This document shows positions 9,366 through 19,572 of a stretch of 64,000 nucleotides of DNA, one piece after another. Source of the stretch: DASSQJ01 sp963773655 (GTDB lineage: Bacteria; Actinomycetota; Actinomycetes; Actinomycetales; Dermatophilaceae); contig CAVZBX010000001.1 in assembly GCA_963773655.1 (NCBI GenBank), positions 558,001-622,000 on the forward strand, in the 5' to 3' direction. Below the pieces are notes generated by a model, which was given only the letters and a program-made list of their open reading frames with translations, had not been told where the DNA came from and made no database searches. Both the position numbers and the translations under genes were made by a program. Within the stretch, counting starts at the first letter, position 1. Each line of letters opens with the position of its first letter.

Positions 9366-9401
9366 CTCCTCCGTCCGTCGGGCCGAGTGCCCGGTCGGAG
9401 G
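9366..9401. other. second stem-loop with the same loop sequence
   Basis: About 55 bases beyond the ahcY terminator the segment GGGCCGAGTGCCCGG recurs, again at the apex of an inverted repeat (CCTCCG...TCGGG / CCCGGTCGGAGG, with a bulge). It looks like a diverged copy of the first hairpin. Apart from these two hairpins I see nothing in 9250-9480. Confidence 0.45.
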
Positions 9402-9479
9402 ATGGGGGATGCTCACGGTCGCAGGCACCGTGGTTCGGTGTCGAGCAATCGGTCTGAGAAGGGGTTGCACGGCTTCGGC

Positions 9480-10560
9480 GCCGCCACGCAAGGTGCCGCG
9501 TTCGACCGGCTCCGAGGGTTCGCGGCGCGCACTGTCTTCCTGTGGCACATGTCGCTCCGCTCGGCCTGCTGCCGGTGGTCACCCTGGGCGCCTCATCCGC
9601 CGTCCTTGTCTCCTTCGCATTGTGCGGTTACCTGATTGCCGAGGTGTGCTGGCGTCGGGGATCCGACCCTGGCGGAGCCCGCCAGGTTCCTGCGTGCGGC
9701 GGGTCGTCAGGCTGGCGCCTGCGCTCGCGGCTGTGGTGATCATCGGTGGATCACTCTTCGCGACCGTCGGTGGACTGAAACCCGGGTCGGTGCTTCGTGA
9801 TGGTCTCGTGGCGATGCTCCATGGAACGGCGTTCGCCCTGTCGTCCGGGATGGGCACTTCGGGGGTCTTCCGACCGACGTGGAGCCTGACCGTCGAGTGG
9901 TTCGTCTACCTGGTCCTCGGCGTCCTCCGATGGCGCTGGGCACCCGGGCACGGTGGCGCGGATTCTCTCGTGGACTGCCGGGGCCTGTACGCCGTCGAAC
10001 TGCTACTGCCAGCACGGGGTTTCTGCCTTCTTCCCGTTGCGAACCTCGGGGTGCGCTTCGCCGACGCTGCACTGGCCACCTGGCAACGAGGGCGTCGCGC
10101 GGGGGTTCACCGCCGGCTGATCCCGAGACGGGCCTGTCCATCGAGGAGACCACGGCCGGTGTGTGGTCATGTGGGCAGTCCTCCCCTTGTGATCGCCGCC
10201 GTACCGGCAGTCAGATCGGCTGGGGCTGGCAGATCCTGGCGTTCCCACTGGCAGCCGTTGCGGCACTCGCCGTTCTTCATGGCTGCCGTTCCGAGAACCT
10301 GGTGTCACGTTCGCTCTCGTGGAGGCCGTTGCGTGCAGCGGGCTGCGCGTACAACCTCTGTCTGTGGCACGTGCCCGTGCTGTGGCTCGTCCGCGAGAAC
10401 AGCCCGGGACTTCCGCCGTCGATCCAGCGCAATGCTGTCCGGGCTGGTGCTGGCACCCGTCGTCATCATGAGCTACGAAGTTGCCCAGAAGCCGGTTCCT
10501 CGAGGCCGTCGAGTGTCCGCAGGCACTTCCCGCGGCTACACACTCGACGTCGCGGATGTA
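9480..10560 (+). pseudogene. decayed or multiply frameshifted acyltransferase-3 gene
   Basis: Pieces of an acyltransferase-3 protein are scattered over all three forward frames in the right order. FDRLRGFAARTVFLWH (about 9505-9550) matches the N-terminal DGLRGxAAxxVxxxH motif. SSAVLVSFALCGYLIAEV is the SGFxx span, and FRPTWSLTVEWFVYLVLG (about 9860-9920) is the SLxxExxF block. NLCLWHVPVLWLV (about 10350-10390) is the YxxYLxHxP-type C-terminal helix, and a tail PVVIMSYEVAQKP follows. At least four frame changes are needed, and the middle is poorly preserved compared with the intact gene at 5764. Both true decay and clustered sequence errors could contribute. Exact ends cannot be set. The 220 bases from 10561 to 10781 show no gene. 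Confidence 0.7.
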
Positions 10561-10781
10561 TCTCGAGGATGGCGAGTCGAACGACCAGTCATGATCGGCC
10601 TGAGCGCGCGACGCCTTGGGGCCAACGACAAGGAGACAGGATTGCGGTTCGTGGCTCACTCTGTGTCATCGGCCTACCACTTCCGGCGGCGGCGTTGAGT
10701 GTTTCGCCGAGTTGGCGCTACGCGGGTCCGTATCCTCGAGCCTGGCCCGGTTGACCAGCCGGGCTGTCATCAGGAGGACAC

Positions 10782-12485
10782 GTGGGCGAGGCCATCCGGA
10801 CGCGTGAGCGCCGCATGCCGACGGCGGAGGAGGCGGTGCCCGGCGTTCCCTCGACCCGCGATGTCTTCGGGGCTCTCGGGGACCTCGGAGCGGCGTTGGT
10901 CATCGCGTTCGCCGTGCTCCTTGGGTGCGTGCTGCTCCTCGGGGAGATAGGAGCGCGACCGCTGCGGCCGGGCGTGGCCGGAGGCCTGACCACACTCGGA
11001 TTCCTGGTCGTGGCTGTACTCGCCTACGGATGGCTGACCCGGGGCCGTGGTGTCGCGGCCGGGTCGCCGGTGTGGACCATGCTGGTCCCGGCCGCCCCGG
11101 CGCTGGTGCTGGCCTGCTACGCCCTGGTCGCACGCCTGCTGCCCGTCGGCACGAGGACCGAGTGGTTCCTCGGCGGCGACCACGTACGTCACGTCCTCAT
11201 GGTCGCCGAGGAGCAGTCCACCGGATCGCTCTCGTACGCGACCTGGTCCTATCCGCGTGGATGGCACACGCTCGTCGCCGCACTGTGGTCGACGGTGCGC
11301 GTCGAGCCACGTGACGACTTCGCCGCAGCCGTCGACATCGCCTCGGTCGCCGTCTGGAGTCTCTCCGTGGGGCTCGCCCTGACCACCGCCGCGCTCGCCG
11401 CGACGCTCGCTGATCGGTACGGTCTGGGTCTTCGTGCGGCAGCTCTCTCCGGCGCCGTGGCAGGTCTGCTGACCTTCCTCCCGGGATTCCTCGGCAGCTA
11501 TCAGGCCCTCGGCTTCGAGACGTCGCTGCTCGGTGCCGTCACCCTGGCAGCCGTGCTTCGCGACCAGCTCGTGCGCCCCGCCGAGGTCCGGGCGCTCGTG
11601 GTGGCGGCCGCTGGGCTGGTCGTGCTCGCGCACACCTGGCAGCTGCTCATGCCGTTGGTGGCCGTCGCGGCGCTCCGCTCCGGGCTCGGAGTCTGGCGAA
11701 GGCGGGGGGTGCCCGGCCTTGCGCTGGGGGCGGGTCTGGCCGCTGGGGTGGTGGTGGTGGGCTGGCCCGCGCTGAGAGCCGTCGTCACGGTGGTCGGGAT
11801 CGAGAGTGCCACGGCGGCCGGGGTCGACGTGCCCACGCCGTGGGTGGTTCTCCTGCTGGGCGTGGCTGCCGCCCTGCTGCTCGCGGCCGGAATGTCGTGG
11901 CAGGACCGTGGGGTGCTGCTCCTCATGGGGGTGCCGGCGTTCACTGGCCTCGCGCTTGCAGCGTGGCTGGGCATCACGCCGGGCACGTACTACGCGAGCA
12001 AGCTCCTCTGGCACACGGCGTCCCTGCTGCTTGCACCGATCGCCGTTGCCACGGTTGTGGCGGCCGTTCGAGTCGCCCACGCCCGTCGCGCCGTGGCCAG
12101 GCTCGCCCGGGTGCTCGGTGCGCCCGCGGCCGCCCTGGCGGCCCTCTTCCTCGTGGTCCAGCCGGCGGGCGCCTTCGTCGGGGTGTGGTCCACAGTCGAC
12201 GGGCCGCTGCTCCTTCGGCTCGTCCAGGCTCCGTCGTCGGCGCAGGCGCAGGTCGTGTGGACGGGCACGAGCGGGGGCACCGACACCGTGAGCCGCAGTT
12301 TCCTCGACTCCGTACGCCCCGACCCCGGGCCGCTCACGTCGCCGCGGGAACGGCTGACCATCGAGGACGAGTGCGATCTTCTCGAGGCGGCTGAGGACCC
12401 GACGGTGCTCACGACCATGACCGAGGAAGCCGCGGTGGAACGGTATGCGTGCGTGCCGTCGTTGCGCGTGATCAAGGTCCCGTGA
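10782..12485 (+). CDS. large polytopic membrane protein, possible GT-C-type glycosyltransferase
   Basis: GTG 10782 is preceded by AGGAGG at four bases' spacing, an excellent start. The 567-residue product has about a dozen hydrophobic helices. After the second span there is an external-type loop with RTEWFLGGDHVRHVL and YATWSYPRGWHTLVAALWS. Acidic and His residues in such a first loop are a feature of GT-C glycosyltransferases, which use polyprenyl-phosphate sugars outside the membrane. The C-terminal about 100 residues are a soluble domain with CDLLEAAEDPTVLTT. I recognise no named family with certainty; it may belong to the uncharacterised DUF6541-type membrane proteins. It is convergent with the similar-looking gene ending at 12730. 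The 244 bases between them show no gene. A role in surface glycan assembly is inference. Confidence 0.7.
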   Translation: MGEAIRTRERRMPTAEEAVPGVPSTRDVFGALGDLGAALVIAFAVLLGCVLLLGEIGARPLRPGVAGGLTTLGFLVVAVLAYGWLTRGRGVAAGSPVWTMLVPAAPALVLACYALVARLLPVGTRTEWFLGGDHVRHVLMVAEEQSTGSLSYATWSYPRGWHTLVAALWSTVRVEPRDDFAAAVDIASVAVWSLSVGLALTTAALAATLADRYGLGLRAAALSGAVAGLLTFLPGFLGSYQALGFETSLLGAVTLAAVLRDQLVRPAEVRALVVAAAGLVVLAHTWQLLMPLVAVAALRSGLGVWRRRGVPGLALGAGLAAGVVVVGWPALRAVVTVVGIESATAAGVDVPTPWVVLLLGVAAALLLAAGMSWQDRGVLLLMGVPAFTGLALAAWLGITPGTYYASKLLWHTASLLLAPIAVATVVAAVRVAHARRAVARLARVLGAPAAALAALFLVVQPAGAFVGVWSTVDGPLLLRLVQAPSSAQAQVVWTGTSGGTDTVSRSFLDSVRPDPGPLTSPRERLTIEDECDLLEAAEDPTVLTTMTEEAAVERYACVPSLRVIKVP

Positions 12486-12729
12486 GCGACGCGCTGCCGA
12501 CGCTTCGGAGGTCCGACGGGCCGGCGCTTCGTCGGAGCACGCGCGTTCAGCTCATTGGCACAACCCTGGTGACTCGTGCACGTGAGCCGCGACGCAGAGG
12601 GCCACATGCCTGCTTCGTCGACCCGCTTCTCCTGCTGTGTAGTCGCCCCGTGATCGCCTGCGGGAGCCCGTAGCGCACGCTCCGGCCCATCCCCACCGTT
12701 GACCTCCAAGCGACTCGCTCGGCCCCGTA

Positions 12730-14976
12730 TCAGTCGAGTCGGTACACGTCGACGTCGGTTGTGCTGTAGACCAGTCGGGCAACGTCGGCCAGGCGGTCGG
12801 ACGTCTCTCCCCGGCGGGAGTCGGCGAACGCCCAGTCAACGCCCCGGCGGCGCAGCTCTGTCACAGTGTCGGGGCGAGGGTCGGTGAAGAGCTGCTGGTT
12901 GAGTCCGAGCTCCTCACGGTCATGGAACGGCTGCTCGACCTGAGGGCGACCCTTGCGTGCATCCGATGCCTGCGTCTGCTCGAGATAGCCCCATCCACCG
13001 ATGAAGGCCCTCCGCCGGGTGAGCGCGCTGACCCAGAAGCCCCGGGCGTCACACGGGGCACCCGGGCCCCGGCTCAGGCAGTGGACGTTCGTGGCGACGA
13101 CGTCATGCGGACCGGCATGCTCCGCGAGCCACCGCGCGGCGCTCGTCTCGGCCGGCGAGATGGCGGCGGGCCCGGGTGGTTGGGCTGGTGGCGGGAGCGC
13201 GGTCGGCACGAGGGTGGTGGCGACGCTCGCGGCCATCACACCTGCCCCCAGCCCCAACGCAGTGTGCAGCCGCCCGCTGCGAGCGCGCACCAGTGCTACC
13301 GCGGCGATGCACACCAGGGCGATCGTCAGGGGGATGAGCGCCGCGGCAAGTGCTGCCGCGATGCCCTCGCGCTCCGGCCGTCCAGCGAATGCGGCTGCCA
13401 GAAGGAGCACGAGGACGAGCGCCGCCGAGGACGAGCCGAGCACGACCTTGGCCGGGGCTCGGTCTTCACGCCGGGCCCACGCGCGGTGCCACAGCTCGAC
13501 GAGACCCCAAGCGGCCAGGAGGAACCAGAGGACCACACCCGTGGACAGGAAGTAGACCTGGGACAGTCCGCTCTGGTCCACGAGCAGCATCAGCAGCCAT
13601 CCGCTGAGACCACCACCGAAGAGAAACCATGCCGCCGGGTCGACCGCTCGTCGTCGACTCCAGAGGGCGGCGGCGCCGGGAAGCAGCCACACGTACTTCA
13701 GAGCCGTCGCCAGGAGCAGGAGACCGGCAATCAACCCCGCCCCAGGCACGGCGAGCCCTGGTAGGACAAGACCTCCCGTGGCGCGCACCTCGGTTGGTGA
13801 GAGCCCGATGTACTCGTAGTAGGCGGGGTTGTGGCGCAGCGTCGACAACAGCTGGAGTCCCGAACCCGCCGCACCCCCGGCGCCGATCGCCCGAGTTCCC
13901 AGGACGAGGGCCGAGACCCCCATACCCGCGAGCAGGGCCTGACGACGCCACGGGGCGGACAGGACCACGGACACCGCCGTGGCAAGCAGGAGTCCGGAGA
14001 CCACAACGGGGAGGATGGTCGACTTCGCTCCCGGCCCCAGGAGGAGTAGTGCGGCCAGCGGAAGAACCTCTCTGATGCCGCCCCTGCGCAGGAAGCGAAC
14101 CACGAGCATGACCGTGAGGAGCAGAATCGGGTAACTGTAGTTCTGCGACGGGCTCACCACCGCAAAGGTGTTGGGCCACGGGGCGTCGACCCAGGGTGCG
14201 ACCTCCAGGCCCGCTCGAGCGGCAAGGAGGAGGGCGGCCAACGCCGCGATTGGCTGAGCGTGCCGCCCCAGCTCGAGAGCCACCGCGAGCAGGAGGCCGA
14301 CGGTCACGGCGACGAGGGGGAGCACCCACAGTCGCGAGATGATGGTGGCCGGGTCGATACCCGTCATGAGGGAGGCGGTGGCCATGTCCGCGTGGGAGAA
14401 CCAGTGGTAGCCGAGGTGGGACCCGGCCACCTGCGAGTCCTCCGGACGTAGTTGTCTCTTGAACAGCTCGACGAGCCCGAGATGCCAGTACATGTCGACC
14501 GGCCACTCGTGTCGGCCGGTCATCGGCTCCGTGGTCGCGAACAAGGCCGTGAACCAGACCGACACCAGCGCGGTCGAGAGGGACAGCACCCATGCCATGC
14601 CCGGTCGTATCCGCTCGGCGTACCCCCTCCGCCAATGCTGGCGCAGCGCGGGCACGAGTGCGAACACGGCGAAGACGATGAGCGGCCAGGAGCGGATCCA
14701 CCCTTGGAGTCCGAGGCCGACGTACACGAACCATGCAGCCAGCTGCAGGACCAGCCCCACCGCCGCCCCCAGGGCGAGGTCGGCGACCAACAGGGGCGAT
14801 CGACCGAGCACTGCGCGTGACACGAGCAGGCCGGGTGCGAGGAGGCCGAAGAGCAGGTAGGCCGCGTAGACGAGGAGGCCGCGCGCCGACACCGAGCTCG
14901 ACAGCAGGACCACGAGCGGCACCAGCACCGCAGGACCTGCGGCTGCCCACCGCAGCACTGACTCAGCCTTCGGCAC
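12730..14976 (-). CDS. large polytopic membrane protein, possible GT-C-type glycosyltransferase
   Basis: The product is about 748 residues from GTG 14976, which follows a G-rich GGGGGGA; a TTG at 15003 is an alternative. The N-terminus reads YAAYLLFGLLAPGLLVSRAV, and around 13 hydrophobic helices follow. The first large loop carries TTEPMTGRHEWPVDMYWHLG and HLGYHWFSHADMATASLMTG, with acidic and His residues placed as in GT-C enzymes. A soluble C-terminal domain follows the last helix, with ARWLAEHAGPHDVVATNVHC and RRRAFIGGWGYLEQ. That tail resembles the extracytoplasmic tails of large putative mannosyl/arabinosyltransferase-like proteins that begin with an NxHC or NEY type motif. No firm family assignment is possible. 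It is the first of three consecutive reverse-strand membrane genes. Confidence 0.7.
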   Translation of the reverse strand: MPKAESVLRWAAAGPAVLVPLVVLLSSSVSARGLLVYAAYLLFGLLAPGLLVSRAVLGRSPLLVADLALGAAVGLVLQLAAWFVYVGLGLQGWIRSWPLIVFAVFALVPALRQHWRRGYAERIRPGMAWVLSLSTALVSVWFTALFATTEPMTGRHEWPVDMYWHLGLVELFKRQLRPEDSQVAGSHLGYHWFSHADMATASLMTGIDPATIISRLWVLPLVAVTVGLLLAVALELGRHAQPIAALAALLLAARAGLEVAPWVDAPWPNTFAVVSPSQNYSYPILLLTVMLVVRFLRRGGIREVLPLAALLLLGPGAKSTILPVVVSGLLLATAVSVVLSAPWRRQALLAGMGVSALVLGTRAIGAGGAAGSGLQLLSTLRHNPAYYEYIGLSPTEVRATGGLVLPGLAVPGAGLIAGLLLLATALKYVWLLPGAAALWSRRRAVDPAAWFLFGGGLSGWLLMLLVDQSGLSQVYFLSTGVVLWFLLAAWGLVELWHRAWARREDRAPAKVVLGSSSAALVLVLLLAAAFAGRPEREGIAAALAAALIPLTIALVCIAAVALVRARSGRLHTALGLGAGVMAASVATTLVPTALPPPAQPPGPAAISPAETSAARWLAEHAGPHDVVATNVHCLSRGPGAPCDARGFWVSALTRRRAFIGGWGYLEQTQASDARKGRPQVEQPFHDREELGLNQQLFTDPRPDTVTELRRRGVDWAFADSRRGETSDRLADVARLVYSTTDVDVYRLD

Positions 14977-15187
14977 CGTCCCCCCACTTCCCCCCCACAA
15001 CAACGGCCGTCGGAAACCCTAACAGCGCGTCGACCTGGGCCTCACCTCGCGCTGCCGGCCGTCGACAGGTCTGTCGCAGGCGAAGACCTCAGGGGCTCCA
15101 CGCCGACGGTCCGAGGTCACTGGACCCGGCGACCGAGCCGCGCGTCCGACACGAGCCAGGGGCACGGCGCGGCCCACTGCAGCGGCA

Positions 15188-17373
15188 TCAGGGGAGGATG
15201 ACTCCGGTGTCGGCCTGTTCCTGGAGGCCGGCAATCCGGACCGCCTCGGGGCTCGAGGCCACAAGGTTCGAGAGGCGCGCGGAGACGCTCTTCTCGGCCT
15301 CATCCCGGACCGGGGCACCGGAGAACTCGACCATGAACCGGTGGTACCCCGGCGGTGCTGGGACCGTGAGCCGGACCGGCGTGGTGGTGCCCTCCCGGAC
15401 CGTCCACCGTCCCAGGGTTCTCGTGCCGTCGCGAACCACCATCTCCCGCTCCGGCGCTCCGAGCGACTCGACGTCGACGGAGATCGCGACCTCGGAGACC
15501 GCCGAGTCCGACAGGTTCGAGGTGAACAGCGACGTCCTCGGACCGCTGTCCTGTGACGCCGTGTCGGCGCCGATGGTCCACGCGCTCGACACACCGACGA
15601 GAACCGGCTCCAGCAGGCGTTCACGGTCCGCGCCGCCTCCGGCAGGGGCGGACTCCAGCGACCAGGCCACGAGGCGGCCGTCGGGGGTGCTGGCGACGGG
15701 GTCCCCCAGGGGCCGGGTGATGGCTGTGACAGTCGGGTTGTCGAGGGGTACGGCGCGCGTGTCCACCTCGATGGCGCAGAACCCGGCTGGCGCGCAGCTG
15801 TCGATGCAGTTGCGCCGGGATCGGAGACGTCAATCCCGAGCGTCCAGTCGCCGGCCTGAGTTCCGCTCATGCCACCGTGGCTCCAGGCGAGGTCGTCCGT
15901 GGTGAGGTGCTGGAGCAGCTGCTGGTTGATCTCGTAGCCCTCGGGGACCCTCCCCTCGGGGAACCGCATGACAGGCAGCTGCAGGACAGCGCATTCCTGC
16001 GCCGTGGCCGCGGCCAGCTCGCGGGTGTAGTCCCCGATGGTGTCGAGCGCGCGGCCGTTCCCGGCCCAGTCGGGGGCACGATCCGGGTTGGTCTGGTCCA
16101 GGAGCCCCACGGCGAGGGTCGTCGCCGCCAGCACGGCTGCGAGCACACGCGGCCGGGGCCGGCTCAGCCAGTGGCCCACGGCGAGCAGGCCGAGCAGGAG
16201 GATGACGAGGGAGAACCGGGACCACGTGCGAAGCTGCGGCGTTGCCAGCAGCGCGATGACGCTCCCGAGCCCGCCGACGGTGAAGAAGGTGCCGGTCACG
16301 ACGAGCAGCCCCGCCCACAGCCGCAGACGGGCTCGGACGAACCGGTCCGTGGTCAGTGCACGGAGCCCGACGAGCGCGAGGGCGACCATGCCGACCGCTC
16401 CCACGAGTCCCAGCGCGACCGTCTCCACGACAGGCCGGCCCGCCGCCTGGTACGTCTGGGTCAAGGTCGCGAGGGCGTCCACCCGGTGGCCCTCCCAGGG
16501 GAGGAGCAGGTCGACGATGCGGCCGGAGTAGCGTTCGGCCTCGATCGGGCTCCTGGTTGCGGGCCGGGGGCCAGTCAGGGTGGTCCCGGCCATGCCGATT
16601 CGCGCGGCCACCAGGGGAATCGCCGCCACGAGCCCGATGCCGGCCAGGGTGGCGAGCCCTCCGCCCCACCACCTGGGAGGCCGCTCGCGGCCGGCGCGGA
16701 GGACGAGGACCGCGGTGACGAGAAGGAGGGTGAAGCCGGCGTAGTACGCGCCGCTCAAGCCCACGAGGACGATCGCCAGGAACCACAGCGCGACCCGGCC
16801 CGGGCGGGACTCGCCCGCAGGGTCTGCCGGGGTCCGGCCGCGCGCCACCGAGAGCACGAGCCACAGGGCGATCGGCACGGTCCAGTAGGAGCCGAGCCAC
16901 AGGTGCTCGAAGCGCTCGACGTGGTAGGGCGCGTTCGCGAAGAGCACCCCTCCGACGACACCAGCCGTGCGGGTGAGACCCTCGCTGCGAAAGAGCAGAT
17001 AGGTGGTGAGCGCCACGAGCGGCCACCCGAGCGCGAAGTAGACGGAGCCGACGGTCGCCGCGTCCGCCGAGAACAGCCCGAGCGCCTTGATGCCGATGAG
17101 GTGGACGACGTTGAGCTCGGGGAAGAACGAGGCGTTCTGCCCCAGTGGGTAGCCGATGCTGTCGTTGCTCCAGAACCATCCGTTCTGCAGTACGTCGTCG
17201 ATCTGGGTCAGGACCAGCGGGCTGTCACCCGTCACCGAAGGAGGAGCGCCGGGGCGCCACTGCCAGAGTCGGAGCGTCAACACCCCACTCAGCGCACCGA
17301 GCAGCGTCGCCAGTGCAGCACCGTGGACATCGGGATGGTGCAGCCACCGACGCCACCCGGGGGCAGCCGTCAC
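15188..17373 (-). CDS. large polytopic membrane protein with C-terminal soluble domain (one frameshift)
   Basis: GTG 17373 overlaps the TGA of the upstream gene (GTGA), so the two are translationally coupled. The N-terminal half has PGAPPSVTGDSPLVLTQIDD and NASFFPELNVVHLIG in the first loop, then about ten hydrophobic helices, and a YFALGWPLVALTTYLLFRSEG segment. This architecture is seen in YfhO/GT-C-like membrane proteins. The frame breaks near 15812 after LGIDVSDPG and resumes in the next frame with NCIDSCAPAGFCAIEVDTRA, running to TGA 15188-15190. The C-terminal extension is a beta-rich domain (SNLSDSAVSEVAISVDVE). Corrected length is about 728 residues. Family and substrate are unknown. 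The 184 bases downstream to 15004 hold nothing that I recognise. Confidence 0.7.
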
Positions 17374-18832
17374 TCGCGCGTCCACAGCCGGAAGTCTGCG
17401 TCCTCGGCAGCCACCCGCCAGCCGGGCTCGCCCGCGAGGGCCGCGTCCAGTGGCCGGGACCGATCTGCGAGCACCGCGGTGACGCCCTGCTCGTCGGCGT
17501 AGGTCTGCCACCCGGGCCGGGCGTCCTGGAAGTCGTCGTAGGCGAGGGCCACCGCCGGCGAGTACACCTCGGCCCTCAGGTCGCGCAGCGGGCGGACGTC
17601 GCCGTGCGCGAACTCGACCCACCCGACTGCTCGACCGTCGACCGCGAGCCGGGTCTCTGGCGACAGCTGGCCCACGGCGGCGGAGACGGAGGCGGAGACG
17701 GGGGGACCGAAGGGCGTCGTCAGCGCGTGCCAACCACCGATCGCGAGGAACAGCACGGCGGCGACGACCCAGGGCCCGGCCTCGGCGGCGGAGCCCTCGC
17801 CGGCCGTGCCGTCGGCGATGCGCCTCCTGCCGCGGGCGCTGAGCGTGGCCAGGCCCACCGCCAGCGCCGGGGCCAGCACCACGGCGCCCACGGCGATGGT
17901 TCGGACCATCCACAGGTCGAATGCCACCGCCGCCAGCACCGAGAGCAGCCGTGCCCACCGCAGGTGCGGTGAACGCACGACTCCGAGCAGGCCCACGAGG
18001 GCTCCGGCGAGAACCACGAGGAACAGCGGGTTGAGCAGGGAGGGGGTCTGCCACTCGTTGACGGTGAGGCGCGCGACCTCGCTCATGCGGAAGGGCTCGA
18101 GCACTCCGCGCAGTCCCAGGGGGGTCAGCGCGGCCAGCCCGAGGCCGAGGGCTGGGACGCACGCCACGAGCAGCCGCGGTCCGGCCGCGCCACCGGTGGT
18201 CGAGCACCCCGCCCAGCGTCAGTGCTGCTCCCACCGCCACCCCGAGGATCCAGCTGCCGTGCACGATCGCCCACACCCAGGTGAGGGGCAGCACGAGCCA
18301 GGGCACTCGCCCTGGTCCAGGGCTCGCCACCAGAGCACGAGCGAGGCCGCGAGGAGGACGGCGCCCGCCAGCTGGGGGCGCTCGCCCCAGGCGGCGGACG
18401 AGCCGAACATCGTCCACGCGGCCGCGGCGCCGGCGGCGGCAGGCGGCGCGACGGTGCGTGCCGCCGCCACGACCAGCGCCCCGAGCAGAGCGACGAGGAG
18501 CAGCGCGGGCGGCCTGGATCCCGTCCATTCCCCAGGCGCCGTACACCACCGACATCCCCACCTGCGACAGCCACTGGGTGGGGACGTACGGGCGGTCCGC
18601 CAGGGTCGTCAGCGGGTCGGGGGCGACCCGAAGCGCTCACCGCCTCGAGCAGGTCCCCGATGCGCAGGTGGAGCCAGAGGTCGACATCCGGGGTGGGCGC
18701 ACCGGAGGAGCAGGCGGGACGAGGCCGAGAGCAACTGCCGCCCCCCAGGTGGCCGGGCCGACGGCCGCGACCCGGCGGGTGCGTGGGCGCCGGGTCCGCC
18801 GTGTGCGCCGTGCCGACGCTCGTGCTGCTCAT
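17370..18832 (-). pseudogene. polytopic membrane protein paralogous to the gene at 38138, several frameshifts
   Basis: Read in order through at least four frame changes, the fragments form one protein. It starts at ATG 18832 (MSSTSVGTAHT), then DVDLWLHLRIGDLLEA (about 18690), MSVVYGAWGMDGIQAA, WGERPQLAGAVLLAASLVLW, LVLPLTWVWAIVHGSWILG and finally an intact about 265-residue stretch ending FRLWTRE at 17370. The fragments DLWLHLRIG, LPLTWVWAIVHGSWILG and MVRTIAVGAVVLA line up with AFWHLRLGS, IPLTWLWACCHGMWFVG and YTRTIAVGAMILA in the intact gene at 38138-39544, so the two are paralogs. The many shifts may be sequence errors or decay. It is coupled to the next gene by a GTGA overlap. The region 18833-19041 is the divergent control region towards the pilin operon; I cannot place its promoters. 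Confidence 0.65.
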
Positions 18833-19041
18833 GGGTCCGTCCTGTCGGTGCTGGCGTGCTGGTCCACCGTAGGTGGGCCGCACCCGCAAGGCCTAGCACC
18901 GACCCGCACCATCGTCCGTTCGGCCCATACGCTGTGCAACGTTCAGCCCAGCGGTGCCCGCTCGGGCCATGGCGACGGGCCCGCGGGTGTCCTCCACGAT
19001 GGTCGTGCAGCTCGGCACACACTGACCCGAAAGGAACCACC

Positions 19042-19211
19042 ATGACCAAGGCTCTCGTCAAGCTCCAGAGCTCCGCTCCGAGAAGGGCGCCACCGCCGTC
19101 GAGTACGGCCTGATGGTCGCCCTCATCGCGGTCGTCATCATCGTCGCCGTCGCCGCCATCGGCACCAAGCTCGACACCCTCTTCAACGCCGTGGCGAACA
19201 GCCTCGCCTGA
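19042..19211 (+). CDS. Flp-family type IVb pilin 1 (one missing base)
   Basis: This is the major subunit type of Tad pili. ATG 19042 follows AAAGGAACC. The product begins MTKALVKLQS, then the prepilin-peptidase site and hydrophobic helix EKGATAVEYGLMVALIAVVI, ending LFNAVANSLA. Cleavage is expected after the Gly of EKG, leaving a mature pilin with Glu5-type EY residues. The total of 170 bases is one short of 57 codons: a base is missing near 19070, between LQS and SEKG. The protein would otherwise be 56 residues, the normal Flp length. It is the first gene of the operon and is followed by a strong hairpin. Confidence 0.85.
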
Positions 19212-19226
19212 CCCTATCGGTCAGAG

Positions 19227-19263
19227 CATCGTCCGGCCTCGTCGCCGGCGGGGCCGGACGATG
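19227..19263 (+). terminator. hairpin between pilin 1 and pilin 2
   Basis: A perfect 12-bp stem CATCGTCCGGCC / GGCCGGACGATG with a 13-base loop lies 15 bases after the first pilin stop. It may act as a partial terminator or mRNA stabiliser, giving more pilin 1 than downstream product. Confidence 0.65.
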
Positions 19264-19315
19264 CACGAAGGCCGGACTGCTGGCCGCTCTCCTCCACACA
19301 GCAAAGGAACCAGAC

Positions 19316-19488
19316 ATGACCAAGGCTCTCGCCAAGCTCCAGGCTCTTCGCTCCGGAGAAGGGCGCGACCGCCGTCGAGTACGGCCTGATGGTCGCCCTC
19401 ATCGCGGTCGTCATCATCGTCGCCGTCGCGGCGATCGGCACCAACCTCGACAGCCTCTTCAACACGGTCGCCAACAGCCTACGCCTGA
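19316..19488 (+). CDS. Flp-family type IVb pilin 2 (two inserted bases)
   Basis: ATG 19316 lies 10 bases after AAAGGAA. The sequence is a near duplicate of pilin 1: MTKALAKLQALRS, then EKGATAVEYGLMVALIAVVI in the shifted frame, AAIGTNLDSLFNTVANSL and a stop at 19486-19488. The 173 bases equal 57 codons plus two extra bases. One is an added G near 19355 in front of the EKG cleavage site, and the other an added A at 19481 in front of the stop. With both removed the protein is 56 residues. The same spot being disturbed in both pilins is notable, but both genes are very GC rich there. Confidence 0.8.
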
Positions 19489-19572
19489 CCCAGCCGTGGG
19501 CCGTCGGCGCCGGCGGCCGTACCGCCGGCGCCCGTCCACTCCCGATCAGCCTCCGCCAAGGAGGACAGCACA

